Origin: Kibdelosporangium banguiense
GTDB taxonomy: Bacteria > Actinomycetota > Actinomycetes > Mycobacteriales > Pseudonocardiaceae
Length of the DNA: 64,000 nucleotides
Assembly (NCBI RefSeq): GCF_017876405.1
Contig: NZ_JAGINW010000001.1
Span: 1,439,203 to 1,503,202 of the forward strand
Direction: 5' to 3'
The notes beneath the pieces are model-generated. The model was not told where the DNA came from. It did no database searches and was given only the letters and a program-made list of their open reading frames with translations. The position numbers and the translations under genes are program-made. This document shows, piece by piece, positions 16,037 to 23,829 of this stretch (position 1 is the first letter of the stretch; each line of letters starts with the position of its first letter).

Positions 16037-16513
16037 CTATCGGCGGGGGCCGCCGTACTGGCCGGGGCCGGACTGGGGTGGGGCGGCGGGGCCTGGGTGG
16101 GTGGGGGCCTGGCCGGGGCGGGACTGCTGCTGGGTGCGCAGCAGCTCGCGGATCTCCATGAGGACCTCGACCTGGGTGGGTTCGGAGGGGCCGGGCTCCT
16201 CGCCGCGCTTGCGGCGTTCCTGGATCTTCTTCATGGGCAGGACAAGGGCGAAGTAGACCACCGCGGCGATCAGGATGAAGTTGATGATCGCGGTAAGCAC
16301 GGCGGCGAAGTCCAGGGTGGACTTGGCGTTGCCCTCGACGATGGTCCACGACAGACCCGTCACGTTCGAGCCGCCGATGGAGGCGATCACGGGATTGAGG
16401 ATCCCGTTGACCACTGAGGTGACCACGGCGGTGAACGCTGTTCCGATCACCACCGCGACCGCCAGCTCAATGACGTTCCCGCGCATGATGAAGTCCTTGA
16501 AACCCTTCAGCAC
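16037..16513 (-). CDS. mscL: Large-conductance mechanosensitive channel MscL
   Basis: The 158-residue protein forms the pentameric emergency valve that opens on hypo-osmotic shock. It has the N-terminal amphipathic helix GFKDFIMRGNVIELAVAVVIG, TM1 (about 15-40), a periplasmic loop, TM2 (about 67-92) and the cytoplasmic helix bundle. The C-terminal tail is Pro/Gly/Gln-rich. I prefer GTG 16513, preceded by GAGGGAG at normal distance, over the upstream ATG (16531), which has no such site. mscL lies next to moaB2 and pepD in mycobacteria too, and the same neighbours are found here within 4 kb. Confidence 0.92.
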   Translation of the reverse strand: MLKGFKDFIMRGNVIELAVAVVIGTAFTAVVTSVVNGILNPVIASIGGSNVTGLSWTIVEGNAKSTLDFAAVLTAIINFILIAAVVYFALVLPMKKIQERRKRGEEPGPSEPTQVEVLMEIRELLRTQQQSRPGQAPTHPGPAAPPQSGPGQYGGPRR

Positions 16514-16544
16514 GGCATGACTCCCTCGCATAGCCGGACAAGTT

Positions 16545-17141
16545 TCACCGGAGGGTAACGGTCACCTCCCGCGTGAGTGACGCCGCCGCTACGCGAGGCG
16601 CGATGTCCCTGGGTAAGGCGACCACGACCAGACGGCCCTGGGCTGAGCCGGGCCGGACGGTCACCACGGTTGCGTCTGAGGCGAGTACCGCCTGGTCGGG
16701 TGCGACTATGTCCACCTTCGAGCCCGGGACGAGCAGGTCTGCGACACCTGGGTCCGCGAGCCGGACCGGGACGGCGGACGCGTCGGGTAGTCCAGCGGCG
16801 AGGCGAGTGTTCTCAGGACCGAGGAGACGGGTGGAGGTGATGGGTTCGCCGGTCGAGGCCGCGCCTGCGAGTACTTGGCCCGCGGCGGCCGATGGGTCGG
16901 TGAGGGCTCTGCGGGGGATCAAAGACGGTGGGGCATGGATGACCTTGACGTCTGATGTGGACAGAACCGTGCCGGGAGCGAGGTCGTGATCGGCGACGAG
17001 CATGGGAGCCTCCTGAGCGTGGTTCGGGCGTAGCGCAATGAAAACGGCCGCAACCACCAGTGCGGCCGCCGCGATCCGACGGATGGCCACTGCGCGCGCC
17101 CAGCCTTTGGCTCGCAGTGTCCGGATCAGTCGGGGTGTCAT
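16545..17141 (-). CDS. SAF-domain membrane-anchored protein (RcpC/CpaB-like)
   Basis: The 198-residue protein has a basic N terminus and one membrane helix (about 20-37). A SAF domain (about 47-105: LVADHDLAPGTVLSTSDVKV, then GQVLAGAASTGEPIT) and a second beta-rich region with VDIVAPD and RLVVVALP follow. This is the layout of the pilus or flagellar-assembly chaperones RcpC/CpaB and FlgA. No tad/pilus genes lie nearby, so a pilus role is not supported by context. It lies 31 bp before mscL on the same strand and is probably cotranscribed. Start ATG 17141 is favoured over a longer open frame. Confidence 0.75.
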   Translation of the reverse strand: MTPRLIRTLRAKGWARAVAIRRIAAAALVVAAVFIALRPNHAQEAPMLVADHDLAPGTVLSTSDVKVIHAPPSLIPRRALTDPSAAAGQVLAGAASTGEPITSTRLLGPENTRLAAGLPDASAVPVRLADPGVADLLVPGSKVDIVAPDQAVLASDATVVTVRPGSAQGRLVVVALPRDIAPRVAAASLTREVTVTLR

Positions 17142-17193
17142 GGCGTCCACGCTGCCAGCGGGCCAAGCTGCCCGACAGGGGGACGACGCCAAC

Positions 17194-17221
17194 TGTGGAC
17201 AAGTGGGGTGCCTGTGGATAA
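17194..17221. promoter_or_regulatory. Pair of DnaA-box words
   Basis: TGTGGACAA (17194-17202) and TGTGGATAA (17213-17221) are the reverse complements of TTGTCCACA and TTATCCACA, the actinobacterial and E. coli DnaA box sequences. They lie in one longer direct repeat (TGTGGAYAAGTGGGGTG, period 19 bp). They sit in the divergent intergenic region between the SAF-domain gene and a tetR gene. Confidence 0.5.
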
Positions 17222-17285
17222 GTGGGGTGTTTCGCGCAGGTTCGACTTGACAGGATGGCGCTGAGCGTTTCAGGGAGTCGATAGC

Positions 17286-17924
17286 GTGGACGCCGTGTCA
17301 GAGACCCGGCAGAAGCTGATCGACGGAGCCGTCGAGACGATCCGAACCCATGGCATCAGCGGTGTCTCCGCCCGCACGATCGCCACGACCGCAGGGGTCA
17401 ACCAAGCGCTTGTCTTCTATCACTTCGGCAGCGTCCACGACCTGCTCAGCGAGGCCTGCATGGTCCACACGCAGGCCACGGTGACGGCCTACCAGCCGCG
17501 CCTGGACAAGGTCACCACTCTGCAGGAACTGCTGGCAACCGGCCGCGAGCTGCACGCCGGTCAGGCCGAGATCGGCAACGTGAAGGTTCTCGCCCAGTTG
17601 CTCGCCGGCTCACAGAACGACCCGGAGCTCGCGAAGGCCACGGGCGCCGCCCTGGCGTTGTGGACGACCGCTGTCGAACAGGTGCTTGTCCGGGTCATGG
17701 CCGGCTCACCCGTAAAAGATCTACTTGACATCGGTGGGCTGGCGCGCGCGGTGTCCGCCGGGTTTGTCGGTCTCGAGCTGTTCGAAGGTGTCGATCCGCA
17801 GGGCGCCAGACAGGCGTTGGACACCCTCGACCAACTGGCTGTGCTGGTGGAAGTGGTCGACGATCTCGGGCCGGTCGCCCGCCGGGCCTTCCGGGCCAAG
17901 GTCAAGCGGGTGGCCGACCGGTAG
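17286..17924 (+). CDS. TetR-family transcriptional regulator
   Basis: The 212-residue protein begins with GTG and has the TetR helix-turn-helix at about 9-55 (TIRTHGISGVSARTIATTAGVNQALVFYHFGSVHDLL). The C-terminal domain is helical with no recognisable ligand class. It is divergent from the SAF-domain/mscL pair and 49 bp upstream of the moaB2-like gene, with which it may be cotranscribed. The DnaA-box-like repeat lies before it. Target and inducer are unknown. Confidence 0.88.
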   Translation: MDAVSETRQKLIDGAVETIRTHGISGVSARTIATTAGVNQALVFYHFGSVHDLLSEACMVHTQATVTAYQPRLDKVTTLQELLATGRELHAGQAEIGNVKVLAQLLAGSQNDPELAKATGAALALWTTAVEQVLVRVMAGSPVKDLLDIGGLARAVSAGFVGLELFEGVDPQGARQALDTLDQLAVLVEVVDDLGPVARRAFRAKVKRVADR

Positions 17925-17973
17925 CACCGCGACACCGTTACCATCCCGTCACATCCCGGGTGGGTGAGACGTC

Positions 17974-18513
17974 ATGAAACGGTCCGATCTCGATACGGAT
18001 ATGTTTAGGGCCATGGAACGCAGCGCGCAGCGGCTGGGCAGGGCTCTGATTGTTGTCGTCGACGACCGGATCGCGCACGGTGAGAACGAAGACTCACCGG
18101 GTCCGCTTGTGACGGAACTGCTGGAGGAGGCCGGGTTCATCGTCGATGGCACGGTCGCCGTCGCCGGCGAGGTCGTGGATATCCGCAACGCGCTCAACAC
18201 CGCTGTGATCGGCGGTGTGGACCTCGTGGTCACCGTCGGCGGCACCGGTCTGCTGCCGCGTGACGTCACGCCGGACGCCACCCAGGGCGTGCTGGACCGC
18301 CGGATCCCGGGCATCGCCGAGGCGCTTCGATCGTCCGGCCTCGCTGCGGGCGCTGTCGACGCGGGCATCTCGCGTGGCTTGGTCGGCGTGTCGGGCAGCA
18401 CGCTGGTGGTGAACCTCGCGGGCTCGCGCGCGGCCGTGCGGGATGGCATGGCGACGCTGTCCTCGCTGGTCCCCTACGTGATCGGGGAGCTGTCGGGATG
18501 GGACGGGAACTGA
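17974..18513 (+). CDS. moaB2: MoaB/Mog-family molybdopterin-binding protein (MoaB2 type)
   Basis: The 179-residue protein carries the MoCF-biosynthesis fold with the ligand loop VTVGGTGLLPRDVTPDAT at about 88-105 and the second conserved segment GSTLVVNLAGSRAAV. MogA/MoaB proteins adenylylate molybdopterin or bind it. MoaB2 (Rv0984) adjoins pepD in M. tuberculosis, as here. The expected PG of the PGxP loop reads LAGS, typical of the MoaB branch. Its last 16 bases overlap a 49-codon gene. It converges with pepD, with hairpins between. Confidence 0.88.
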   Translation: MKRSDLDTDMFRAMERSAQRLGRALIVVVDDRIAHGENEDSPGPLVTELLEEAGFIVDGTVAVAGEVVDIRNALNTAVIGGVDLVVTVGGTGLLPRDVTPDATQGVLDRRIPGIAEALRSSGLAAGAVDAGISRGLVGVSGSTLVVNLAGSRAAVRDGMATLSSLVPYVIGELSGWDGN

Positions 18514-18647
18514 GCGACGAGGAACGTCGCCGCAAACTTGACGAGGTCTTCGGCGATGTCCTGCCGGAGACCACGAAGGACGAACGCGAGCCAGATCCGG
18601 AGCAAGAGGACTGGTATCTGCGCAACAAGCCGCCCCACCACGGTTAG
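18498..18647 (+). CDS. Small conserved-looking acidic protein
   Basis: A 49-codon gene starts at ATG 18498 inside the 3' end of the moaB2 gene and is preceded by a GGGGAG site at 18484-18489. The product begins MGRELSDEERRRKLDEVFGD, is strongly charged, and ends QEDWYLRNKPPHHG. It looks like an ordered helix followed by a tail. I recall short proteins with a similar EDWYLRNKPPHH end downstream of moaB2 in other actinobacteria. Function is unknown. Confidence 0.7.
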   Translation: MGRELSDEERRRKLDEVFGDVLPETTKDEREPDPEQEDWYLRNKPPHHG

Positions 18648-18713
18648 CACCGAATGCCGGAGCCGCACGACGACAGACGAGGGGGTATCTGTCGCGTGCG
18701 GCCCGGCTATTCA

Positions 18714-18736
18714 CCGGCTCGGGGGCAGCGAGCCGG
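18714..18736. terminator. Hairpin between moaB2 cluster and pepD
   Basis: CCGGCTCG (18714-18721) and CGAGCCGG (18729-18736) are exact complements around seven bases. It lies 67 bases after the small gene's stop. Confidence 0.45.
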
Positions 18737-18804
18737 GAGGCCGATCTCCCCGAGGAAATCGGCGTTCCGATCCACCCGACTGGATCGGAGTCTGTAGTTG
18801 TGTC

Positions 18805-18842
18805 CCGTTTCGTGAGTGGCCGGCAGGCCACTCACGAAACGG
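18805..18842. terminator. Bidirectional hairpin terminator
   Basis: A perfect 17-bp inverted repeat (18805-18821 and 18826-18842; arms with GTTTCGTGAGTGGCC) encloses GGCA. It sits between two converging genes, 49 bp from the pepD stop, and could end transcripts from both sides. It is the longest perfect stem noticed in the window. Confidence 0.75.
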
Positions 18843-18890
18843 CTCTCCCCCATGGAGTTGGTCTCGGCCGCCCTGCAACGGCCGAGCGTT

Positions 18891-20279
18891 CTAGTTACCC
18901 GGTACGGGCTGGCCGCCCAAGGTCACTTCGACCGTGCGGGAGCCGTCTCCGATCGTCAGCTTCACCTTGTCGCCAGGCGCCTTGGACCGGACCGCCGCCA
19001 CGAGGGCGTCGGACGTGTCGATCCGGCGGTCGTCCATCTTGGTGACGATGTCGCCTGCGGCGAGGCCGGCCTGCTGCGCGGCGCCACCCGCGGTGACGTC
19101 GTTGACCTGGGCGCCACCGGCTGCGGCTGTCTTCACCGTCACGCCGAGCACGGTCTGCTTCGCCTTGCCGGTCTTGACGATCTCGTCCGCCGTTCGGCGG
19201 GCCTGGTCGATCGGGATGGAGAAGCCGATGCCGACCGAGCCGCCCTGCTGGCGAGCGCTTGTGCCCGGGCTGTAGATCGCGGAGTTGATACCGACGACCT
19301 GACCGGCCATGTTCACCAGCGGGCCACCGGAGTTGCCCGGGTTGATCGCGGCGTCGGTCTGGATCGCGTCCATCACCGTGGCCTCGGATCCGTCCTCGCC
19401 GCCTGCCCTGGTCGGGCGGTGCAGCGAGCTGACGATGCCGGAGGTGACGGTGCCGGAGAGCTCGAACGGCGACCCGATCGCGACCACGGCCTGGCCGACT
19501 TTGAGGTCGTCCGACCGGCCGAGGGTGACCGGAGTCTTGCCCGACACGCCCTTCGCCTGCACCACGGCGAGATCGGAGGACGGGTCGCGGCCGAGGACGG
19601 TGGCGTCCGCCGTCTGCCCGTCCGGGAAGACCGCCTTCAGCGTGCCGCCGCTCGCGGCCTGTTCGATGACGTGGTTGTTCGTGATGATCAGGCCGTCGGC
19701 ACGGATGATGAAGCCGGAGCCTTCGCCGCTCTGGGTACGCAGTTGCACGACGCTCGGCGATACCTTGGCGGCGACGGCTTCGACCGTGCCGTCCGGCGCG
19801 TTGGCTGCCTGCTGCGCCGGTTTGGGTACGTCGAGCGCGGACGGCGCCTGCGTGGCAGTGCGGTCCGCGACGAGGTACCCGCCGAGCGCACCCGCACCTC
19901 CACCGACAAGCAACGCGAGCACTGCGACGCCGACGACGAGGCCACTGGCACGACGTGGCGGCGCAGCGGGCATCGGTGGCGGCGTCGGGTACGTCTGGGT
20001 CGTCTGCGGCGGTACGTAAGGCCCGCCCTGCGCCGCCGCACCGAAGATCACCTGAGGCTGCTGATCCTGCGGCGACCATGGCCGTGGCGGCGTCGGTTCG
20101 CCGGTCTCAGCGAGATTCTCGGCCGTGTTGTCCGGCTGAGCCTCCGGCGAAGCCTCCCGCTGCTGCGGTTGCCACTGGGCTTCCGGCTGCTGCGGCGGGG
20201 TGTCCCGGGGGCGCTCCCACTCGGATCCCTGTGCGTTCTGGCGCGGGGCGTCCTGCGGGCCGGGGCTGTTCTCGGTCAT
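18891..20279 (-). CDS. pepD: HtrA-like serine protease PepD
   Basis: The 462-residue protein is a membrane-anchored trypsin-like protease that handles misfolded envelope proteins. It has a long Pro/Gln-rich cytoplasmic N terminus (1-108), one membrane helix (about 113-136), a protease domain with H203 (TNNHVIE), D236 (SSDLAVV) and S317 (GNSGGP), and one PDZ domain (about 370-455). The length equals that of mycobacterial PepD (Rv0983). A direct repeat of CCTGAGA 23 bp upstream of the ATG also occurs before mprA in this window, so MprAB control, as in mycobacteria, is likely. moaB2 converges from the other side. Confidence 0.93.
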   Translation of the reverse strand: MTENSPGPQDAPRQNAQGSEWERPRDTPPQQPEAQWQPQQREASPEAQPDNTAENLAETGEPTPPRPWSPQDQQPQVIFGAAAQGGPYVPPQTTQTYPTPPPMPAAPPRRASGLVVGVAVLALLVGGGAGALGGYLVADRTATQAPSALDVPKPAQQAANAPDGTVEAVAAKVSPSVVQLRTQSGEGSGFIIRADGLIITNNHVIEQAASGGTLKAVFPDGQTADATVLGRDPSSDLAVVQAKGVSGKTPVTLGRSDDLKVGQAVVAIGSPFELSGTVTSGIVSSLHRPTRAGGEDGSEATVMDAIQTDAAINPGNSGGPLVNMAGQVVGINSAIYSPGTSARQQGGSVGIGFSIPIDQARRTADEIVKTGKAKQTVLGVTVKTAAAGGAQVNDVTAGGAAQQAGLAAGDIVTKMDDRRIDTSDALVAAVRSKAPGDKVKLTIGDGSRTVEVTLGGQPVPGN

Positions 20280-20301
20280 GGCATGTAGCTTGCCGGTTAC
20301 T

Positions 20302-20319
20302 CCTGAGAGCCGCCTGAGA
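20302..20319 (-). promoter_or_regulatory. Putative MprA box upstream of pepD
   Basis: CCTGAGA occurs at 20302-20308 and 20313-20319. On the minus strand this reads TCTCAGG-N4-TCTCAGG, an 11-bp-period direct repeat suited to an OmpR-type dimer. It starts 23 bp upstream of the pepD ATG. A near-identical element lies 22 bp upstream of mprA (33783-33800). Confidence 0.7.
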
Positions 20320-20336
20320 TGAACCCGCTGTGTTTT

Positions 20337-21434
20337 CTAAGAGGCGTTCCTCAGCCGCTCGGCGATGGCTTCGGGCGTGACGTCGTTGATCCACACCGCC
20401 ATTCCGGACTCGGATCCGGCCAGGTACTTCAGCTTGTCCTTGGTCCGCAGGATGGAGAACACCTCAAGGTGCAGCCACGCCAGGTCACGCCCTTCACCGA
20501 CCGGCGCCTGGTGCCATGCCGCTATATAAGGCAACGGACGGTCGTACAACGAGTCCAGGTGCTTGAGCACACGTGCGTACAGGCCGGCGAAGTCGTCGCG
20601 TTCTTCCTCGGTCAGCGCGGGAAGATCAGGAACTTGCCGGTGTGGCACGACATGCACCTCGACCGGCCAGCGTGCGGCCGCGGGCACGAACGCGGTCCAG
20701 TGCTCGGACGTCTCGACCAGGCGCGTGCCTGCTTCACGTTCGGCGGCAAGGACATCGCCCATGACCGGACGGCCATGCTTGTCCAAATAGGACGAAGCGA
20801 CCTCCAGCATCCGCTCGGTACGCGGCGTGATGAACGGGTACCCGTAGATCTGGCCGTGCGGATGGCTGAGCGTGACGCCGATCTCCTCACCGCGGTTCTC
20901 GAACGGGAAAACCTGCGCGATCTCGGGCATCGCGGACATCGCCTCGGTCCGGTCGGCCCACACGTCCATCACGGTGCGAATCCGTGGCACGGTCAGCTCT
21001 CCGAACGAGCTGTTGTGGTCCGAGGTGAAGCAGACGACCTCACACCGGCCACGCCCAGGCGCCCGTGCGACCAGTTCCATGCCATCCACAGTGGACAGAC
21101 CGTTGCCGCCGAAGTCCTGCACACCGTGGGAGAACGACGGGAACCGGTTCTCGAACACCACGACGTCGTAGCTGGACTCGGGGATCTCGGTCGGCCTGCC
21201 GGGCACGCTCGGGCACAGCGGGCACGTCTCGGCCGGCGGCTTGTACGTCCTGGTCTGCCGATGAGCGGCCATCGCGACCCACTCCCCGGTCAACGGATCC
21301 CGCCGGATCTCCGAGCTCGACTGCAACGGCGGCAGATCCCTGGTGTCAGCCGCGGTGCGCTCGGGCGCGTCCGGCGTGTCGTCGAAATACACGATCTCCC
21401 GGCCATCTGCCAGCCGGGTCGCGGTACGCCTCAC
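20337..21434 (-). CDS. galT: Galactose-1-phosphate uridylyltransferase GalT
   Basis: The 365-residue enzyme exchanges UMP between UDP-glucose and galactose 1-phosphate (Leloir pathway). Visible motifs are RRDPLTGEWV at the N terminus, CPLCPS near 70 (zinc ligands), FENRFPSF, the LSHPHGQIYGYPF active site near 200 with the HPH nucleophile triad, and a C-terminal WLHLEVFSI. GTG 21434 overlaps the deoR stop (GTGA) and is preceded by GGGAGGGG; the longer open frame upstream is not homologous. galK and galE are not in the window, so the pathway must be completed elsewhere. Confidence 0.93.
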   Translation of the reverse strand: MRRTATRLADGREIVYFDDTPDAPERTAADTRDLPPLQSSSEIRRDPLTGEWVAMAAHRQTRTYKPPAETCPLCPSVPGRPTEIPESSYDVVVFENRFPSFSHGVQDFGGNGLSTVDGMELVARAPGRGRCEVVCFTSDHNSSFGELTVPRIRTVMDVWADRTEAMSAMPEIAQVFPFENRGEEIGVTLSHPHGQIYGYPFITPRTERMLEVASSYLDKHGRPVMGDVLAAEREAGTRLVETSEHWTAFVPAAARWPVEVHVVPHRQVPDLPALTEEERDDFAGLYARVLKHLDSLYDRPLPYIAAWHQAPVGEGRDLAWLHLEVFSILRTKDKLKYLAGSESGMAVWINDVTPEAIAERLRNAS

Positions 21435-22264
21435 GCAGTTTCCCCTCCCGTGCCCGAGATCCCGTTCTCGTCGACGTCGGCGATCATCAGCTCGCCGACC
21501 CGCTCGGCCAGGAACTCGCGGCCTTCCTTGCTCAATCCATCGTCGGTGACCAGTACATCGGCGTCTTCCAGATCGGCGATGGTGGAGATCCCGACAGTTC
21601 CCCACTTGGTGTGATCCGCGAGCACGACCAGCCGTCCGCCGGCTTCCACCAGGGCGCGATTGGTCTCGCTCTCATTCAGGTTCGGTGTGGTCAGTCCCGG
21701 GCCGGCCGCCATGCCGTGTACGCCGAGGAACACCATGTCCAGATGCAACGACCGTAACGTGTGCACCGCGACCGGGCCGACAAGAGCGTCGGACGGTGTG
21801 CGCACCCCGCCGGTGAGGACGACTGTCCTGTCTGGACGTTCGTTGCGCTGCAGGACGTCCGCGACCCGGATCGAGTTCGTGACCACGGTCAGCTCTGGCA
21901 CGTCGTCGAGGTAACGGGCGAACGTCCACGTGGTCGTGCCCGCGGACAGCCCGATCGCGGTACCCGGTTTGACCAGCGTCGCGGCGATCGACGAGATGGC
22001 TTCCTTCTGGGGCAGCTGCTGCACGGACTTGGCCTCGAAGCCGGGCTCGTCCGTGCTGCGCCCGACCACGGCGGTCGCCCCGCCGTAGACCTTCTCGACC
22101 AGGCCACGCCGGGCAAGCACCTCGAGGTCACGGCGGACGGTCATGTCCGACACGCCAAGGCGGTCGACGAGGTCGCTGACCCGGACCGCGCCGGTCTTCT
22201 TCACCTCTTCGAGGATCATCGCCTGCCGCTGCCGCGCGAGCACCGTGTACCCCTTCCAGTCCAT
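21431..22264 (-). CDS. DeoR-family regulator of galactoside genes
   Basis: The 277-residue protein has a DeoR-type helix-turn-helix (about 10-65: RQRQAMILEEVKKTGAVRVSDLVDRLGVSDMTVRRDLEVLARRG). A sugar-phosphate-binding DeoRC domain follows, with the conserved IGLSAGTTTWTFA and LNESETNRALVEAGG segments. Such regulators sense phosphorylated sugars; galactose 1-phosphate would suit the context. It is translationally coupled to galT and divergent from the ABC importer/alpha-galactosidase operon. Direct repeats in that operon's promoter may be its operator. Confidence 0.9.
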   Translation of the reverse strand: MDWKGYTVLARQRQAMILEEVKKTGAVRVSDLVDRLGVSDMTVRRDLEVLARRGLVEKVYGGATAVVGRSTDEPGFEAKSVQQLPQKEAISSIAATLVKPGTAIGLSAGTTTWTFARYLDDVPELTVVTNSIRVADVLQRNERPDRTVVLTGGVRTPSDALVGPVAVHTLRSLHLDMVFLGVHGMAAGPGLTTPNLNESETNRALVEAGGRLVVLADHTKWGTVGISTIADLEDADVLVTDDGLSKEGREFLAERVGELMIADVDENGISGTGGETA

Positions 22265-22428
22265 GCCGGTCGCCTGTCACGACGACACGCACCCGTCGTG
22301 AGCATAGGCGACAACGCAACATACTCAAACATCCGACTCGGCAGAGTTTGTTCGATGTCCCGCTCTCCGGTACCTCCGATATGAGCTCCCACCAGCCGGA
22401 GATTCAGCAGCTTGAAACGTCATCCGGT

Positions 22429-22461
22429 GGGGGTTAACAGGTCCGTAACGGGGGTTGACAG
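22429..22461 (+). promoter_or_regulatory. Direct repeat overlapping the sugar ABC operon promoter
   Basis: GGGGGTTAACAG (22429-22440) and GGGGGTTGACAG (22450-22461) differ at one base and are 21 bp apart, two helical turns. The second contains TTGACA (22455-22460), a consensus -35 hexamer, so a bound repressor would block the promoter. The element is about 62 bp upstream of the binding-protein ATG. The DeoR product is the obvious candidate. Confidence 0.6.
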
Positions 22462-22523
22462 AACCTACCGTCGATACCAGATTGTGAGCACTCTTGTTTG
22501 AGTCCGTGGGTTTGGAGCGATAC

Positions 22524-23825
22524 ATGAACTTCGAGTCGACGATTGGGCGCAGAACAGCCTTACGGGGACTGTTCGCCACCATGGGTCTCGCGGCCGTTCC
22601 CGGCCTCGCCGCCTGCGGTGACTCCGGCTCCCCCGGCGGTGGCGGCGGCAGCACCCAACCGGTCAAGCTTGGCTCCAACTACTCCGACGCGGTGCCCAAG
22701 GGCGCGCTCGACGAGGTGATGAAGGCCTTCACTCAGTCGCAGGGCCTGCAGGTAGAGATCAACACCAAGGACCACGAGGCGTTCCAGCAGCAGATCAACA
22801 ACTATCTGCAGGCCGGGGCGGACGACGTGTGGTCCTGGTTCGCCGGCTTCCGGCTGCGGTTCTTCGCCTCCAAGCAACTGGTGGGCGACATCTCCGAGCT
22901 GTGGAAGTCTCTGGAGGGCAACTACACAAAGGCACAGAAGGAAGCGTCCACCGGCGACGACGGCAAGCAGTACTTCGTGCCGTTCTACTCGTACCCGTGG
23001 GCGGTGTTCTACCGGCCGAGCGTCTTCCAGGAGAAGGGCTACACCGTCCCGAAGACGTTCGACGAGTTCATCGCGCTGGCCGGCAAGATGAAGGGCAACA
23101 ACATCGCCCCGATCGCCGCCGGGCAGAAGAACGGCTGGCCGCAGCTGGGCACGTTCGACCAGATCAACTTCCGGACCAACGGCTACCAGTTCCACGTCGA
23201 CCTGATGGCAGGCAAGGAGGACTGGGCCGGGGCGAAGGTCAAGGCCACCTTCGACAACTGGAAGCGGCTGATGGAGTTCTACCAGCCGAACTCGCTCGGC
23301 CGCGACTGGCAGGAGGCGGCCCAGTCGGTGCTCAAGGGCGAGGCCGGGATGATGGTGATCGGCTCACAGCAGATCGGCCAGCAGTTCAGCACCGGCGGCA
23401 AGCTCGACGACCTGGACTTCTTCGCCTTCCCGGAGATCGACCCCGCGCACGGCCAGGACACCATCGAGGCCCCGATCGACGGCTTCTGCCAGGCGGTCAA
23501 GCCACGCGACAAGGCCAACGCCGACAAGCTGCTGACCTACATCTCCACCGCGCAGGCCCAGCAGACGTACCTGAAGTCCGACCCGACGAGCATCGCCGCC
23601 AGCAACAAGGCGGATGCCGCGTCGTACAACAAGCTTCAGCAGAAGTGCGTGAAGTTCGTCAACGACGCCAAGCACATCACGCAGTTCCTCGACCGCGACA
23701 CCGACCCGGGCTTCGCCAGCGAGGTCGCGATCAACAGCGTGAACGACTTCATCAAGAACCCCAACGACGTCGACGGGCTGGTGAAGAAGATCGCCGGCCA
23801 GGCCAAGCAGTACTTCCAGAAGTGA
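22524..23825 (+). CDS. Sugar ABC transporter substrate-binding lipoprotein
   Basis: The 433-residue protein has a Tat-type lipoprotein signal (R9-R10-T-A-L-R, hydrophobic stretch, lipobox LAAC with C31) and a Gly/Ser linker. The rest is a family 1 extracellular binding fold rich in Trp and Tyr (for example DDVWSWFAGFRLRFF and FYSYPWAVFYRPSVFQ), as in oligosaccharide binders. The ATG at 22524 with GGAG upstream is chosen over an in-frame TTG 30 bases earlier. It is first in an operon with two permeases and an alpha-galactosidase, so the ligand is probably an alpha-galactoside such as melibiose or raffinose (inference). Confidence 0.92.
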   Translation: MNFESTIGRRTALRGLFATMGLAAVPGLAACGDSGSPGGGGGSTQPVKLGSNYSDAVPKGALDEVMKAFTQSQGLQVEINTKDHEAFQQQINNYLQAGADDVWSWFAGFRLRFFASKQLVGDISELWKSLEGNYTKAQKEASTGDDGKQYFVPFYSYPWAVFYRPSVFQEKGYTVPKTFDEFIALAGKMKGNNIAPIAAGQKNGWPQLGTFDQINFRTNGYQFHVDLMAGKEDWAGAKVKATFDNWKRLMEFYQPNSLGRDWQEAAQSVLKGEAGMMVIGSQQIGQQFSTGGKLDDLDFFAFPEIDPAHGQDTIEAPIDGFCQAVKPRDKANADKLLTYISTAQAQQTYLKSDPTSIAASNKADAASYNKLQQKCVKFVNDAKHITQFLDRDTDPGFASEVAINSVNDFIKNPNDVDGLVKKIAGQAKQYFQK

Positions 23826-23829
23826 AGTA

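Noticed and set aside
17194-17221. Possible replication origin because of DnaA boxes
   Set aside because: Only two boxes are present, without dnaA, dnaN, gyrB or an AT-rich unwinding region.
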